From contig NC_009047.1 of assembly GCF_000209165.1 (NCBI RefSeq), forward strand, positions 558,001 to 622,000: a stretch of 64,000 nt of DNA. The letters run 5' to 3'. The position numbers were made by a program, and so were the translations under genes. The notes under the pieces were generated by a model that worked only from the letters and a program-made list of their open reading frames with translations, was not told the DNA's origin and did no database searches. Source of the stretch: Scheffersomyces stipitis CBS 6054 (lineage: Eukaryota; Ascomycota; Pichiomycetes; Serinales; Debaryomycetaceae). Positions 33,080-43,821 of this stretch are shown in pieces. How positions within the stretch are numbered: the stretch's first letter is position 1; every line of letters starts with the position of its first letter.

Positions 33080-34927
33080 ATGGATCCACCAAACAAATTG
33101 GACCCCCTTGGTTTCTTGGATCCTTCTCCTCAAAGCTCAATTGATTCTATTGAATTTCGAAAACATCTTGCCTCCATGGCCGAGGATCATCAGTCGAAGA
33201 AGGCAGCCGCCTCTGAGTTTTCATACCTGGCCTCAGAGAATTTGAATACGCCCCAATCGTCTAAGATTCGGACCCAGGAGACTGAAAATCCCTCCTTTGA
33301 TTCCAGCAAAAACGATTCTCAGCTCCTCCACTTGAGAAACCAATCCGGAGCCAGTGGATACGAACAATCAAAGCACAGATTGACAACTGATTCATACGGA
33401 TTACAAACACCAGTGCTCCAAGGCGAAGATTTTCTCGCTAACCTTCATCTGCCTGCTCTGGACTTCAGCAAGTTCAAGGCTCCCAGGACAAGAGAATCAT
33501 ACTTGTCCCAGTACTCTGGCAAAGTAGATAGAGTTGACGATATGGGTGCTCAAGCGACTGTTAAACTTGTCAGGCACGACAGCACCAAGAAGGAAGAAAA
33601 ATCCAAAGATGTTTCAACTAACTCAGTTTCACCAAGCCAACTGTCCCTTCAATCTGGAAAGGAACCTTCCATCAAACTAGGAAAGCTTCCAACTGTAACA
33701 AAGTCCTACTCACCAGAAGAAGACTCTAAGCTGCCTGATATTTCATACACAACAAATATTGAAGGATCTGTCCCTCCTAGATCCAATAGAAGACCTCTTT
33801 CACTGGCAGTTTCATCAAGCATAGATAACGATCACCTGAACGAAGATTTGGAAAACAGCATTGTCGAGAACGTGGAAAAGACCCCAGATACAAAGTTTAA
33901 ACAAAGACGTTCCAGAGCATTCTCAGGTACCTTAAACCATGATCTCGACCAGTTAATGCTTAGTGCCAACTCCTTGAAATCAGAGGAGTCTCATGACATC
34001 CCAGAAGAACAAAAACCCACGATTTCTGACACTTCTGCAAACCTCGCTAGAGAAACAGAAGCTGGACCATCGGCGAAAGAAGACTTCCAAGGCTTTGGAG
34101 GAAATTTGCCAGGATCCAACATCACTCTTGAACCAATAGAGCGTCCACAATTGCAAGAAATCCCACACGATGAACGAGAAATAAGTAACACCAAGTCCAT
34201 CAAATCTCATAACAGTGTACGGTCTGGACATCTGGAACCTGATCTTCATCCAAAAGATTCTACGGACACATTTCAGACTGCTGAAAGTCCTGGCGAATTA
34301 CACTCCGAAAAATTGAGATCAAAGACTCCGACTTCGAGTCTACCACCAAGACCATCGCTCGACAACATAATCAGAGCCAGAGAAGCTTCTGCCAGTTACC
34401 AAATTAGGGAGCTGCCTGAATCAGAAGAAGACGAGAATGCCACTGCCAAGTTAGAAGAAATCGACAACCTGAAAGAGGTGACTCAGCCAGAACAGGAATT
34501 GGATGTTGCCGGTGAACCAATTGTTACACCACATATTAATCAAGGAAATGACGATAGTTATATTGACATTGAAGAGCCTAGATTGGTCCACAAACCATCA
34601 AGAGGGAAATCTGTCAAAGACTCCACCAGACGACACACTCACAAGAAGTCCAAGACTGTCAAAACAAAACAGGCTAAGGGAACATCAGCAAACTTGAAAC
34701 CTTTTTCATACAATACCTTGATTAATTTGCTTGAAAGTATGAACGGAACAATCATAGGTGAGGAGTTCTCCCAATTGAATTTGCCTATGAAAGAGAAGCA
34801 ATTAATAGAAAAAATCGTAGACTCCTTGTCCCGATTGACACTGGATATGGTTCTTGATCAAAGTAGATATGAAATTGGTATTCAGAGATTGGAGAAGGCA
34901 TTGCGTGTACTCGAAGGCTTTATGTGA
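33080..34927 (+). CDS. disordered protein with conserved C-terminal domain, possibly NBA1-like
   Basis: 615 residues from a clear ATG (MDPPNKLDPLGFLDPSP). About the first 530 residues are Ser, Glu, Pro and Lys rich and probably disordered, with many SP and TP sites, as in substrates of cyclin-dependent or polarity kinases. A basic patch (SRGKSVKDSTRRHTHKKSK) near residue 510 precedes a compact C-terminal domain of about 80 residues (KPFSYNTLINLLESMNG to LEKALRVLEGFM) that is helical and well conserved in appearance. From memory this arrangement resembles yeast Nba1, a bud-neck protein that binds Nap1 and inhibits Cdc42 activation at old division sites, but I cannot verify the alignment. It converges on MED14 with only 132 bases between stops. 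Confidence 0.6.
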   Translation: MDPPNKLDPLGFLDPSPQSSIDSIEFRKHLASMAEDHQSKKAAASEFSYLASENLNTPQSSKIRTQETENPSFDSSKNDSQLLHLRNQSGASGYEQSKHRLTTDSYGLQTPVLQGEDFLANLHLPALDFSKFKAPRTRESYLSQYSGKVDRVDDMGAQATVKLVRHDSTKKEEKSKDVSTNSVSPSQLSLQSGKEPSIKLGKLPTVTKSYSPEEDSKLPDISYTTNIEGSVPPRSNRRPLSLAVSSSIDNDHLNEDLENSIVENVEKTPDTKFKQRRSRAFSGTLNHDLDQLMLSANSLKSEESHDIPEEQKPTISDTSANLARETEAGPSAKEDFQGFGGNLPGSNITLEPIERPQLQEIPHDEREISNTKSIKSHNSVRSGHLEPDLHPKDSTDTFQTAESPGELHSEKLRSKTPTSSLPPRPSLDNIIRAREASASYQIRELPESEEDENATAKLEEIDNLKEVTQPEQELDVAGEPIVTPHINQGNDDSYIDIEEPRLVHKPSRGKSVKDSTRRHTHKKSKTVKTKQAKGTSANLKPFSYNTLINLLESMNGTIIGEEFSQLNLPMKEKQLIEKIVDSLSRLTLDMVLDQSRYEIGIQRLEKALRVLEGFM

Positions 34928-35059
34928 TAATAGTTTGTATTAGGTTATTTAGAATTTTGCTTCAAATATACATTTACTAGTTATATTCTCTCGTGTATTA
35001 TAGCCAAAAATTAGATACAATATTATAATAATACATTTCAAATTTGCAACCGGATGCGT

Positions 35060-38000
35060 CTACTGGTTATATCTGCCGTTAGATTCCGCTTGCAAATACA
35101 AAACGAAACAGTTGGCTATTCTTACCATCAACTCACCCACTAAGCTGGAGTTAACCAAGAAATCATAGTTCAACTTGATCAATTGATGAGCATGAGCATC
35201 CATGGAGCCACTATTACTGTAAGCAGGAGTCTGCACTTGCGACTCAATTTGGTTTTGCTTTTGGTTTTCCAAGTCATACTCGTTGATAGATTTGAAAATC
35301 AATTCAAAAAGCTTCTTGTACTTCAAGTTCTTCGAGTTAAGGTTATCCTTCAAAGAAATTTTGATCAAATTCTTGCTTACTTTGTCGAATTTGTTGTTCT
35401 TGAAACTTAAGCTGATCACTATTTTGTCCTTGAATATCTTTTTTGATGAGCTGGGAGTTTGGTAATTCATGTGGAAAACGTATTGAATCAAATTCAACGT
35501 GGTGAACTTGATGTCAAAATTTAATTTCGATAATCCGTTGCTCAACTTGAATGCACTCTCCGGTTTTCTCAATTTCGCTTTGATAGTTTGTACTGACTTC
35601 AAAATTGGATTGATCTCCTTCAAATACTTGATGATACCAACGATCGAGGTTTTCTTGTTTCCATCATAAAATTTATCCTCATCGTTTGCAAAAAAATCGT
35701 CAGAGTAGTAATTACTCAAATATTTGTTCAAGTAGTCCAATATCAATTTGACTTCAGGGTTGCCGCCGTCTTTCACTTCTTCCTCGCTAATTAACTTGAT
35801 CGAATCAGTAGCCTTTTCAGGAAGCTTGATAATCAAGTTGTCCAAATTGTCATCAATTTTAATGATAATATCGTTGACAGAATTATTTATGATTTGAATT
35901 TTGTTCTTATTCAACTGGTCCAAAATCTTTATCAATTTGTTTAACTTGTTCAAGTTGTTGAAGATCTTGTCCAATAAATGATTTGTCGTTGCTGATGAAG
36001 CAGAATCAGAACCTGAAACTTCTATTTCTCCACCGTTTGTTCTACTAGACAAATTAATTAAATCGTCGATCTCAAAGAAATTCTTGATCTCATCTATCTT
36101 CAAATTTAATTGCAAAAAGTTTTCTGGAGAATTTCTAATAGACAAGTTTCTTAACTTACCAAAGAGCTTCAACTTCATTTGAGTCAAGTTATTCAAATTG
36201 ATCAACTTGATCTTCAAGAACAAGCTAGTGGCGGAGTTGTAAACGGGGAGCAAGTTGTTGTCGTTGTAAATCATGATAATCGACTCATAGATCAAAGGTT
36301 TCTCTTTTGGTTCCTCCTCCGGTTGATCTTCGATCATGAAATCTGACATATCATTCTCTTCTTTGACATTCTTATCATCAGTATCTTGTGTATCTTCATC
36401 GTCTGGAATCTTATCAATATTGAACTTTTGCAAGATAAGTGCCGTGTTGTCAACCTTGAGGAACTTGATATTCCTCTTAAACAATTCTTCAAGAAGCATG
36501 TGGTCTATTATCATGTTCGAACATGCTGTCGATAAATTGTTGAAGAATTCAAAGTTCAAATTCGTAGGCTCAACCCCGTCGTAGACAGAAACAACGTCGT
36601 CTGTAATTTCCACAGAAGGCGTCTTCTCATTCAAATGCAACTTTTGTATCCACTGAATTTTCCACTCGCCACTGACAGACTTGATTCTGGCTACCCACCA
36701 GAAAGTCACAGAGGTGACCCCACTGACAAGGTTGATCAAAAACCAACTAGAGGGCCAGTTCTTGCGTCTATAGAATTGGATTTTATTGACGTTGAGATTG
36801 TAGTCAAGGCTGTTGGCAAAAAAGTTAGAAAGTCTACTAATTTCGTAGTCGTTGAGGCCAATGATATCGTTATTGATCCATTCAGTGGTCAATAATCTGT
36901 TGTGAATCTCTTTATTGAAGATTTCCAACCTCAACTGAGTCAAGCCATCGACTATAGTATTCACCATATCACTCTCAGCTACGAAGTTCTTATTTTTTAC
37001 TACTGTGGGAGGTGAGTTGATCTTCTTCGCAATGAGATTTTGAACCGGACAGGGATCAATAAAGTAGAACAAACCTGTCAACGGATTGATACAGAAAATC
37101 GTCGATTTTGTTGGTGATGACTTTATCAAAAGCTGGTGTGGTGTAATGTAGGAGATTTGATCGGGGTTGTCAGTTGTGTTTAACTTCGCATCTAGAGAGT
37201 TGAACACTTTACTCATAAGTAGCTCTGAATGCTTGTTGACCACGATATTCAAGATAAGGTCTACATTCAAGTCTTCTGGCTCTTCGATGTCATCTGTTGA
37301 GTCGTCCTTCTCTTCTTCTCCTTCATTAGTGTTCTTGAGATGTTTATTGAAGAGAGCAGACAACTCGGTATTGACGTTATATTTTCCATTCTTGAACCAC
37401 CTGAAGTTGAGGTTGTAGTTACGGTCAATTCCTAGCTCAATAAAGGACTTCCAGCCCTTGGACAAGTACTGGCCGGACCAATAGTTTAGAATAATGAGCA
37501 GCTTGCCATTCTGATAGTTTACCTGGAGGTTATTTCTCCATCTGGTGTTGATCTGTAGCTCCTTCAACTGTTTAGCTATCAAGTACAACTTGAAAGAGAT
37601 CGAGAACTTGTGAAGAAGGTCGTACAAACCATGTAGGCCCTGGTTCAAGAGAGTAGCGTTGACGATTTTTTCCAAGTTTTCGTGACTGGACCGGGGCAAT
37701 TTGGTGACGATCTTATTGTCTCTATGGGTAATTAAAGATGTGTCTGGGTTGATTCCAAAGAGAAACTTGAAGTCGATGAAGTAGAAAGGAGACTTAGTGT
37801 ATTCGTCATGTGACTCTATTATCATATCGTTTGCTACGGTTATAGAGACCTGAAACTCGTTCGGCACGGAGAAGTATATTCGGCCGTCTTTGATGACGTA
37901 GTTGTTGATGAACCGTTTCGGTATGTCGATCAAAGCGATCCTTGTCATCAAGATGAGATTCAAGTCCTGCATCACTTCCAACGTCTTCTCTGGACTGATC

Positions 38001-38587
38001 TTGGGAATCTTAATATAGTTGTAAGAAGGTAGCTGAGGTCTTCCTTTGAACAACACCTCCAAACTAGTGATTAAGTCCGAGTTAGGCAACTTAGCTCCAC
38101 TGTAGCCGTTAAGGGCATTGAGCTGAAAAGTGAGCTGGTCAAAGTAGAACTCTTGCATTCTCAACCAGTTTAACAAGTCTATGAATCTCGATACGTCTTT
38201 GGAGTTAGCTGCCCATTTCACCAATGTATAGATCTTGATGAAGTCTTGCCTCAATGCAATGATTAACTCCAAAAACTTCTTTTTACGCACCGAGTCATCC
38301 TCGCTATCTTTGGTGGATGCTAAATTCTCTACAAGAGTCGTGATCTGCTTAAACGCTTCTTGGGTGTAGAACTTCAACACGTTGGAAAGTGGGATCACGT
38401 TATTGGTGATATGGGGAAGTTCTGGTGGAGGTCTATTAGCCGCCGAATAACCTTTCGCCACTTTAGCCGGCCGCTCTACATTGTCTACACCTTCTACTAC
38501 TTGTGAAATGTTGTCGCTAACCAAAGCTCCGTTGGATCGATTTATGGCTGGGGGGCTTACTTCGCCGTGGATCTCATCCATGGTCAT
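35060..38587 (-). CDS. RGR1: Mediator complex subunit 14 (Rgr1)
   Basis: Scaffold subunit of the Mediator co-activator, joining head, middle and tail modules, in the nucleus. The 1175-residue protein has the diagnostic N-terminal Med14 region: PHITNNVIPLSNVLKFYTQ near residue 60, then LRQDFIKIYTLVKWA and SKDVSRFIDLLNWLR near 112-150. The remainder is a long alpha/beta protein with Asn and Lys-rich stretches and an acidic insert (NEGEEEKDDSTDDIEEPEDL) near 420. The C-terminus ends with the conserved-looking LIKLNYDFLVNSSLVGEL. Slightly longer than yeast Rgr1 (1082). A second ATG is two codons downstream (MTM), so the exact start is uncertain by two residues. Confidence 0.93.
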   Translation of the reverse strand: MTMDEIHGEVSPPAINRSNGALVSDNISQVVEGVDNVERPAKVAKGYSAANRPPPELPHITNNVIPLSNVLKFYTQEAFKQITTLVENLASTKDSEDDSVRKKKFLELIIALRQDFIKIYTLVKWAANSKDVSRFIDLLNWLRMQEFYFDQLTFQLNALNGYSGAKLPNSDLITSLEVLFKGRPQLPSYNYIKIPKISPEKTLEVMQDLNLILMTRIALIDIPKRFINNYVIKDGRIYFSVPNEFQVSITVANDMIIESHDEYTKSPFYFIDFKFLFGINPDTSLITHRDNKIVTKLPRSSHENLEKIVNATLLNQGLHGLYDLLHKFSISFKLYLIAKQLKELQINTRWRNNLQVNYQNGKLLIILNYWSGQYLSKGWKSFIELGIDRNYNLNFRWFKNGKYNVNTELSALFNKHLKNTNEGEEEKDDSTDDIEEPEDLNVDLILNIVVNKHSELLMSKVFNSLDAKLNTTDNPDQISYITPHQLLIKSSPTKSTIFCINPLTGLFYFIDPCPVQNLIAKKINSPPTVVKNKNFVAESDMVNTIVDGLTQLRLEIFNKEIHNRLLTTEWINNDIIGLNDYEISRLSNFFANSLDYNLNVNKIQFYRRKNWPSSWFLINLVSGVTSVTFWWVARIKSVSGEWKIQWIQKLHLNEKTPSVEITDDVVSVYDGVEPTNLNFEFFNNLSTACSNMIIDHMLLEELFKRNIKFLKVDNTALILQKFNIDKIPDDEDTQDTDDKNVKEENDMSDFMIEDQPEEEPKEKPLIYESIIMIYNDNNLLPVYNSATSLFLKIKLINLNNLTQMKLKLFGKLRNLSIRNSPENFLQLNLKIDEIKNFFEIDDLINLSSRTNGGEIEVSGSDSASSATTNHLLDKIFNNLNKLNKLIKILDQLNKNKIQIINNSVNDIIIKIDDNLDNLIIKLPEKATDSIKLISEEEVKDGGNPEVKLILDYLNKYLSNYYSDDFFANDEDKFYDGNKKTSIVGIIKYLKEINPILKSVQTIKAKLRKPESAFKLSNGLSKLNFDIKFTTLNLIQYVFHMNYQTPSSSKKIFKDKIVISLSFKNNKFDKVSKNLIKISLKDNLNSKNLKYKKLFELIFKSINEYDLENQKQNQIESQVQTPAYSNSGSMDAHAHQLIKLNYDFLVNSSLVGELMVRIANCFVLYLQAESNGRYNQ

Positions 38588-39420
38588 GTGATACTTCTGG
38601 AAACTTTAGCGGATAGAATCTGAGATTTGGCTCTTCTTTGCACTTTATTTGGTTTCGTTATGGTAACTCTATTTGAAATTGTAATGAAAGGTGGATGACT
38701 CCGGTGTCGGACCTTCGGGCGCAAAAATAGCTGGAACAGGTGTTTCGTCCACAGGCACGAGCTGGCCACGTCTATATGTTCTTTCCAAGCGTTGGAGATG
38801 CAAACGGAAAAGAATTGCCCACAAGAAGTTGGTCCTTGTCGTTTTCTATGGATATGCAATTTTTGGTGGAAATCGTTTGGCACGGGTGCGACATTGTTAG
38901 AATGTCGCAACAGAACAAATGCTATCTGCAGGTGTGGGGCGGCGGATAAAGAGGCCGAAGTAGAGTACAGTGTAGGAAAATAATATTTATGGGATTCCTA
39001 AGCTGAAAATTCTACTTTAAATAGACAAGAGTGAACATACTGCATTATACTGAATTTTAATGACACTAGTGAATTTATTACTCTTTCTTTATTCTTCACT
39101 CTGCACCATCTTTATCTTTAGTGCTTTCTTATATGCACGACCATATAATTATCTCATCCATCTCAATATAGAGATGTTAGAGTTGTGACTCTGTAAGTTC
39201 CTAGAATCTCTTCCCAACTGATTAGCCCGGCTGAAGAGTATTAATAGTCTCTTACCACTTAGATTTCACTACTTAGATTTTAATTTCTACTTTTACATCT
39301 ACCAATCTCTAGTTTTTCTAACGTATATTGTCATTATAATGATACAGCGAATGAAAGCGTGGAATAATAGCAAGGAGAACTGAAGCGAATGAAGATCGTA
39401 GTCTATCACATGAGCAAGAC
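38588..39420. other. intergenic upstream of MED14
   Basis: 833 bases holding the MED14 promoter and the 3' end of the kinase gene. Frames seen here start with non-ATG codons and are judged spurious. A pyrimidine-rich, TA-rich stretch covers 39040-39330. Confidence 0.5.
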
Positions 39421-41487
39421 TCATGATATATTAGTAGTATTAGTTCTGCTGTTGCAGTGGGAGTATTGGATGTAATGTGCTGGCACAAAGTCTTCAACCC
39501 ATCGGAACTGGTCCTGGGAAAGAATGTCTCGGATGGCTACACGTTTGTCCTTTCTTACAAGTAGGAGGTTTACAAGCGATTGGAGGCTACGGAAAATGTC
39601 CTTGATCTCGGGCTGGATGGTTTCGTCTGCCAAGTACTCGTTGACTTTGAACCAGTCCCAGTCAATCATAGCAATGCGGTGAGCCGAACTGTTTCTCAGT
39701 CTTTTACGCCGGAGAACCGAGGGTGAGATACCATTGATGCTAACAGAGTCGATCGGCGGAAGATCAAATGGAAGTCTGTTTTCCATTATTGAGTAGATAA
39801 GAACTCCTACGGACCACGAATCGGTCAAGAAGCCGTTGTACTTGATCCCCAAGAGTACTTCCGGTGCAATGTAGTCCTGAGAGCCACACCGGGTGGAAAG
39901 ATACTGGTCTTGCGACCGGAGCTTTTTGGAAAGACCAAAGTCACTCAAATTGGTGAACGCTGGAAGTTCTGTTGGAACATTTGACGTTATCAACTGCACC
40001 AACTCGCTAGCCGTGTAGTTCAAGAGAATATTCTCGAGCTTGATGTCACGGTGCACGATGTTGTTTTCATGCAAATAGCCTACGGTTACAAGGAGTTCAC
40101 ATACTATCCGCTTCACGACAAGCCAGTACAGCAAGTCATGCAGATGGTCCAGCTGCTTGTGGGAAGTGAGGTATTGCAAGAGAGTACCGCCAGGACAGTA
40201 CTGAAGAAAGATGAGCTGGTCGTTGCTATGGACTACGTTTGCATGTTCAGCCTCAGAAACCAGCTCTTCTTCTCCATCACTGTCATAGTTATCTATCGTC
40301 GGTATTTCTAAAGTAATAGAGTAGTCGAGCAATGTAGTTACACATGGAAAAGGTGCAATTTGCGACAATATGCTTAATTCTCGCCGTATGAACAGCTTGA
40401 AGTTAGCCATCTGACTTCTGCTTTCTAGTGGCACCGTGATCGCTTTGATCGCTACGAGCGTATCGTCGGAGCCAGCTAAAAGAACCGTACTGAAATTACC
40501 AGAGCCAATTTCGCTGATATACACGAAGCTCTTATTCAAGCGTTGCGAATAGAACGACTTCTGGTAATACTTCGATTTTGGAACTACACTTCCCACAGCG
40601 AGTTCTTCTTCTGGAGAAGTCGCAGAAACAGATTTTAGAAAACGCGGAGGAGTAAAAGGTGGAGGCGTTGGAGTTCCGCGTGGAGAAGTTGGATGTATAA
40701 ATGGATTCGACACAAACCTCTTGGTGGCAGTAGAAGTGGGTCCGTCTAAAAGCGAGTTCCGTCTGCCCAACGCCGGAATGGGCTTATAGTCAGAAATGAC
40801 CCGCGGAGAGACGACTGAAACTTGATCCTGGTGATCATTATGCTGGTAATTTGCACTATTTCCAATTTGATTATTGATTTGATTTACGGTTTGGTTAAGA
40901 TTCTGAGTGTTATTGTAGTTTAGCCTCGTTTTGGGCGATCGCTGTTTCGGAAGCTCGAGAGCCGTGGTCTCTTGGATTGGCGAGTTGTTAAGAAGCAGCG
41001 AATTAGCCAGAAGCGTCAGATAGTTAATAAACAGCCCGTTGTTAAGAATAGGAGTTGGAAGTTGGGCAATCCGGTCGAAACTGGCTGCAGAAGTAGAAGA
41101 AGCGGAAAAAATGACAGGATCTCCAAGCCCTGGAGAACAGTCGCTGGCTCCACTACCTACACTGTTACTGGTAGTATTATTTTGGTAGTTGTTGCTACGA
41201 TCTACGTTGGGGTTTGCAGAGTTATGGTTGGGGTCGGAACTCTCCGGTTTCTGACCGGATTCACTCATAGTGACATCTGAGTGTTGGGAATAGCTTTCGT
41301 TGTTTCGAGCGACATCTGTCTCTATCGGGGCGATCTGGAGCCTTATGTTATTGCGGTATTTGCTGGGAGTTGGTGGATTTGGCGAGTGGTATATGTTTCT
41401 GACATCTACCTCATCTTCGTTTTCCGGCGGCGAAAGCGGCACCATGAGCTTATTGACCACCGCCTGCCGTGCCTCGGTGTGTGCCAT
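39421..41487 (-). CDS. serine/threonine protein kinase, PRR1/PRR2-type
   Basis: The open frame reaches 41550 but begins there with TTG; the first ATG is at 41487, giving 688 residues. The first 300 are Asn, Ser and Thr rich with several SP/TP sites. The kinase domain spans about 310-660 with all catalytic elements: glycine loop GSGNFS near 328, lysine in VAIKA, HRDIKLEN near 479, DFG at 516-518, and CGSQDYIAPE. The segment after the APE motif (DSWSVGVLIYSIMENRLPFD, then HRIAMIDWDW) recalls yeast Prr1/Prr2, fungal kinases linked to pheromone signalling; NPR1-type kinases are the alternative. Sequence before the ATG (back to about 41600) is open and protein-like with a possible CAG acceptor, so a spliced upstream exon deserves a check. 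Confidence 0.8.
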   Translation of the reverse strand: MAHTEARQAVVNKLMVPLSPPENEDEVDVRNIYHSPNPPTPSKYRNNIRLQIAPIETDVARNNESYSQHSDVTMSESGQKPESSDPNHNSANPNVDRSNNYQNNTTSNSVGSGASDCSPGLGDPVIFSASSTSAASFDRIAQLPTPILNNGLFINYLTLLANSLLLNNSPIQETTALELPKQRSPKTRLNYNNTQNLNQTVNQINNQIGNSANYQHNDHQDQVSVVSPRVISDYKPIPALGRRNSLLDGPTSTATKRFVSNPFIHPTSPRGTPTPPPFTPPRFLKSVSATSPEEELAVGSVVPKSKYYQKSFYSQRLNKSFVYISEIGSGNFSTVLLAGSDDTLVAIKAITVPLESRSQMANFKLFIRRELSILSQIAPFPCVTTLLDYSITLEIPTIDNYDSDGEEELVSEAEHANVVHSNDQLIFLQYCPGGTLLQYLTSHKQLDHLHDLLYWLVVKRIVCELLVTVGYLHENNIVHRDIKLENILLNYTASELVQLITSNVPTELPAFTNLSDFGLSKKLRSQDQYLSTRCGSQDYIAPEVLLGIKYNGFLTDSWSVGVLIYSIMENRLPFDLPPIDSVSINGISPSVLRRKRLRNSSAHRIAMIDWDWFKVNEYLADETIQPEIKDIFRSLQSLVNLLLVRKDKRVAIRDILSQDQFRWVEDFVPAHYIQYSHCNSRTNTTNIS

Positions 41488-43821
41488 TGTATTGTGGTTC
41501 TGGAAGTACTCTTTCGGGGCTTGTCGGTGGTATTTGTGGGGAGTAGGCAAAAGTTCGGAGATGAGTCTATATGGTGATTTTAGTGGAGACTGGGGAAACA
41601 GGCACGTGCCGAAAGTTTCGAGGACAGTTGGAGTCTATTACGAAGGTTGGGCCAGGATTGAAGATGATTCAGAACCTGGTCGTAGTCAAGGGGGGTATAT
41701 AAGTCGAAGGCAACTAGTATAAAAGGAAAAGAAGTAGAAGTACAGAGTTTTGGAAATTGGTGGTTCTTGGAGATAGTGGAAAATTGATCAAAGTTCCGGG
41801 GCAGGAAACGGCCGGAAAACCAGTTATGACAGACAAAAAATTTAATGACTGGCTAGTGACACAGAATGGGGCGGCGGTGTCACTTATGCGAGAATATGCT
41901 TTTTGGGGAGGTGTGCATACGGCACAAACATTACATGAGCATTACATGAACATCAGCGTCAGCAGCAATAAAAGTCCATTCAGCATTGGGGAATGCTTGG
42001 TGGCAGGGAAGTACAACCGAGAAAGTGTGAAGATATCAGAGAGGAAATTGGCAAAGGTACTTTCGCTTCAGTCGGGAAGTCACAATTGAATCTCGTTTGT
42101 TCCCAGAAACTTTCCACCATCTCTCACTTGCTGTTTCTTTTTTCTTGATAAGGAAGTATTTTAGACTTCAAACGCTTCATTATTTCTCGAACAGCAGCAA
42201 TCAGACTCAAGAAAATATTCGTGCACAAAAATCGAATAGACGATATGGGAAAAAATACACAGATTCCTCTGCACAGCAAAATTGATGTTACATTTTGTTT
42301 ATCATGTAGTACGATTATTTTCTGGAGAACAAGCTCGAGAGAAGAGAAATAAAGAAAGCAAGAAACGGAACATTTGAGGTACCTTTGTTATCTTCGCTAG
42401 CCAGAATGCTACATACCTACAAAGTTTTCTGGAGACACATAGAACACACACAACGCTCCCGTTCTACTACAGCCATCGCGTGCCATTGAATCTGTCGACA
42501 CCTGCCAGGATTTTCACAGTGTGGTAGCTCCACTATGGTGTGCAATTGTTATGTGCATTGAACGCCTGCATGTGTGGTATTTTTTGAAGCTTACTGCTAA
42601 TAATTGCGCGTGTCTCCAGTAATACTTCCTATTTGAGCCAGTGCAGGAATAATAACGCGAAGTCTATGTTGGCCCAAACAGAGCCATACGAGAATTGAGC
42701 GAGTTGGTGTCCATTTCGAGCAACGATTGGTTCCTGACAATAGCATGTAGTCTCTAGTTTTGTAGCCGACTTGTTGGAAGAGTTTGCTGACTATACACCA
42801 CGCGAGCATGCTGTCACTTGCAGTTATAGTGCAGCACACAGACTCTTGCGCACAAAATAAATTGAAGAAGGCTGGCTACAAGCAACAGCGTCGTTTTGGT
42901 GCAGTTGCTGTTGCAACTCTGCTGGTCTTGTTGGGTAATATGGCTGGATGGGTGAGTTTTGGGCGATTGCCCCGATGGATTGACAGCAAGATCGCATGTG
43001 ATGTAGGATCGTGTGACTAGACGAAGGCGATTTTCAGACGATTAGGTTGAACATTCTCTAAGCACATGAGATCTGGTAGGAGACGCGATGTGAACTTTGA
43101 AGAGTGTGTCCACCATGGTGCGGGAAGAATCTGTATTTGTTGTAGAGTACTAGGTGTACTCGGATTAACTAAGTTTCGAAGATAAACAGAGACTAGAATG
43201 GAAGTTGCTGCATTGCAAGATCATGGACTTGATAGAATGTATACTTGTGATTCTTAATTCTACAGGAATATTTCTTCTACCATTACTTAAAGTCCAGGAA
43301 ATTCGTATATAATGTAGTACTAAGCAAGTATGTTTTGTGATAGTCTGTTTAATGTATCGAGTTTGTTTCTATCATACAAACTTCACCATCTTCATATCAA
43401 TTCTATAAATGTACGACGAATTTCCATATTATTCAACAGATAGGATAAAGTCTGAATCCGTGAAATGAGGAAAGTAGTACTTATCACTGGTATTTCTTAT
43501 GAAATTGTTGGACAAAAAGATCCTTCTTTTGACATTAAATTTATCTCCCCTTTCACCCATTCACAAAAGTTGCAACCATTTCGTTCCCCTATATGAATCT
43601 GCAAACTGGGCCAATGCGATATGGGCAGGTGCCTGATATTACACCTGTGCCGCAACGCTGAACTCTTCACACCTGTTCTTTTTATCCGCACGCGCACGAC
43701 CTGGAAATCTCCAACTTCAAATCAACATTTCACCATTTGCAACTAGATCGTCTTTGTCTTTCCTATTCTACATTACTAGCTCAGCTACTCTTTTTTCGTA
43801 GCAGCATTTCAGGCTACAGCT
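41488..43821. other. long divergent intergenic region, kinase and SEC16
   Basis: 2.3 kb between divergent starts. A TATATAA lies near 41695, suited to the kinase gene. The small frames on the plus strand (41826-42089, 42808-43017) have ATGs but no other support. No RNA gene recognised. Confidence 0.5.
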
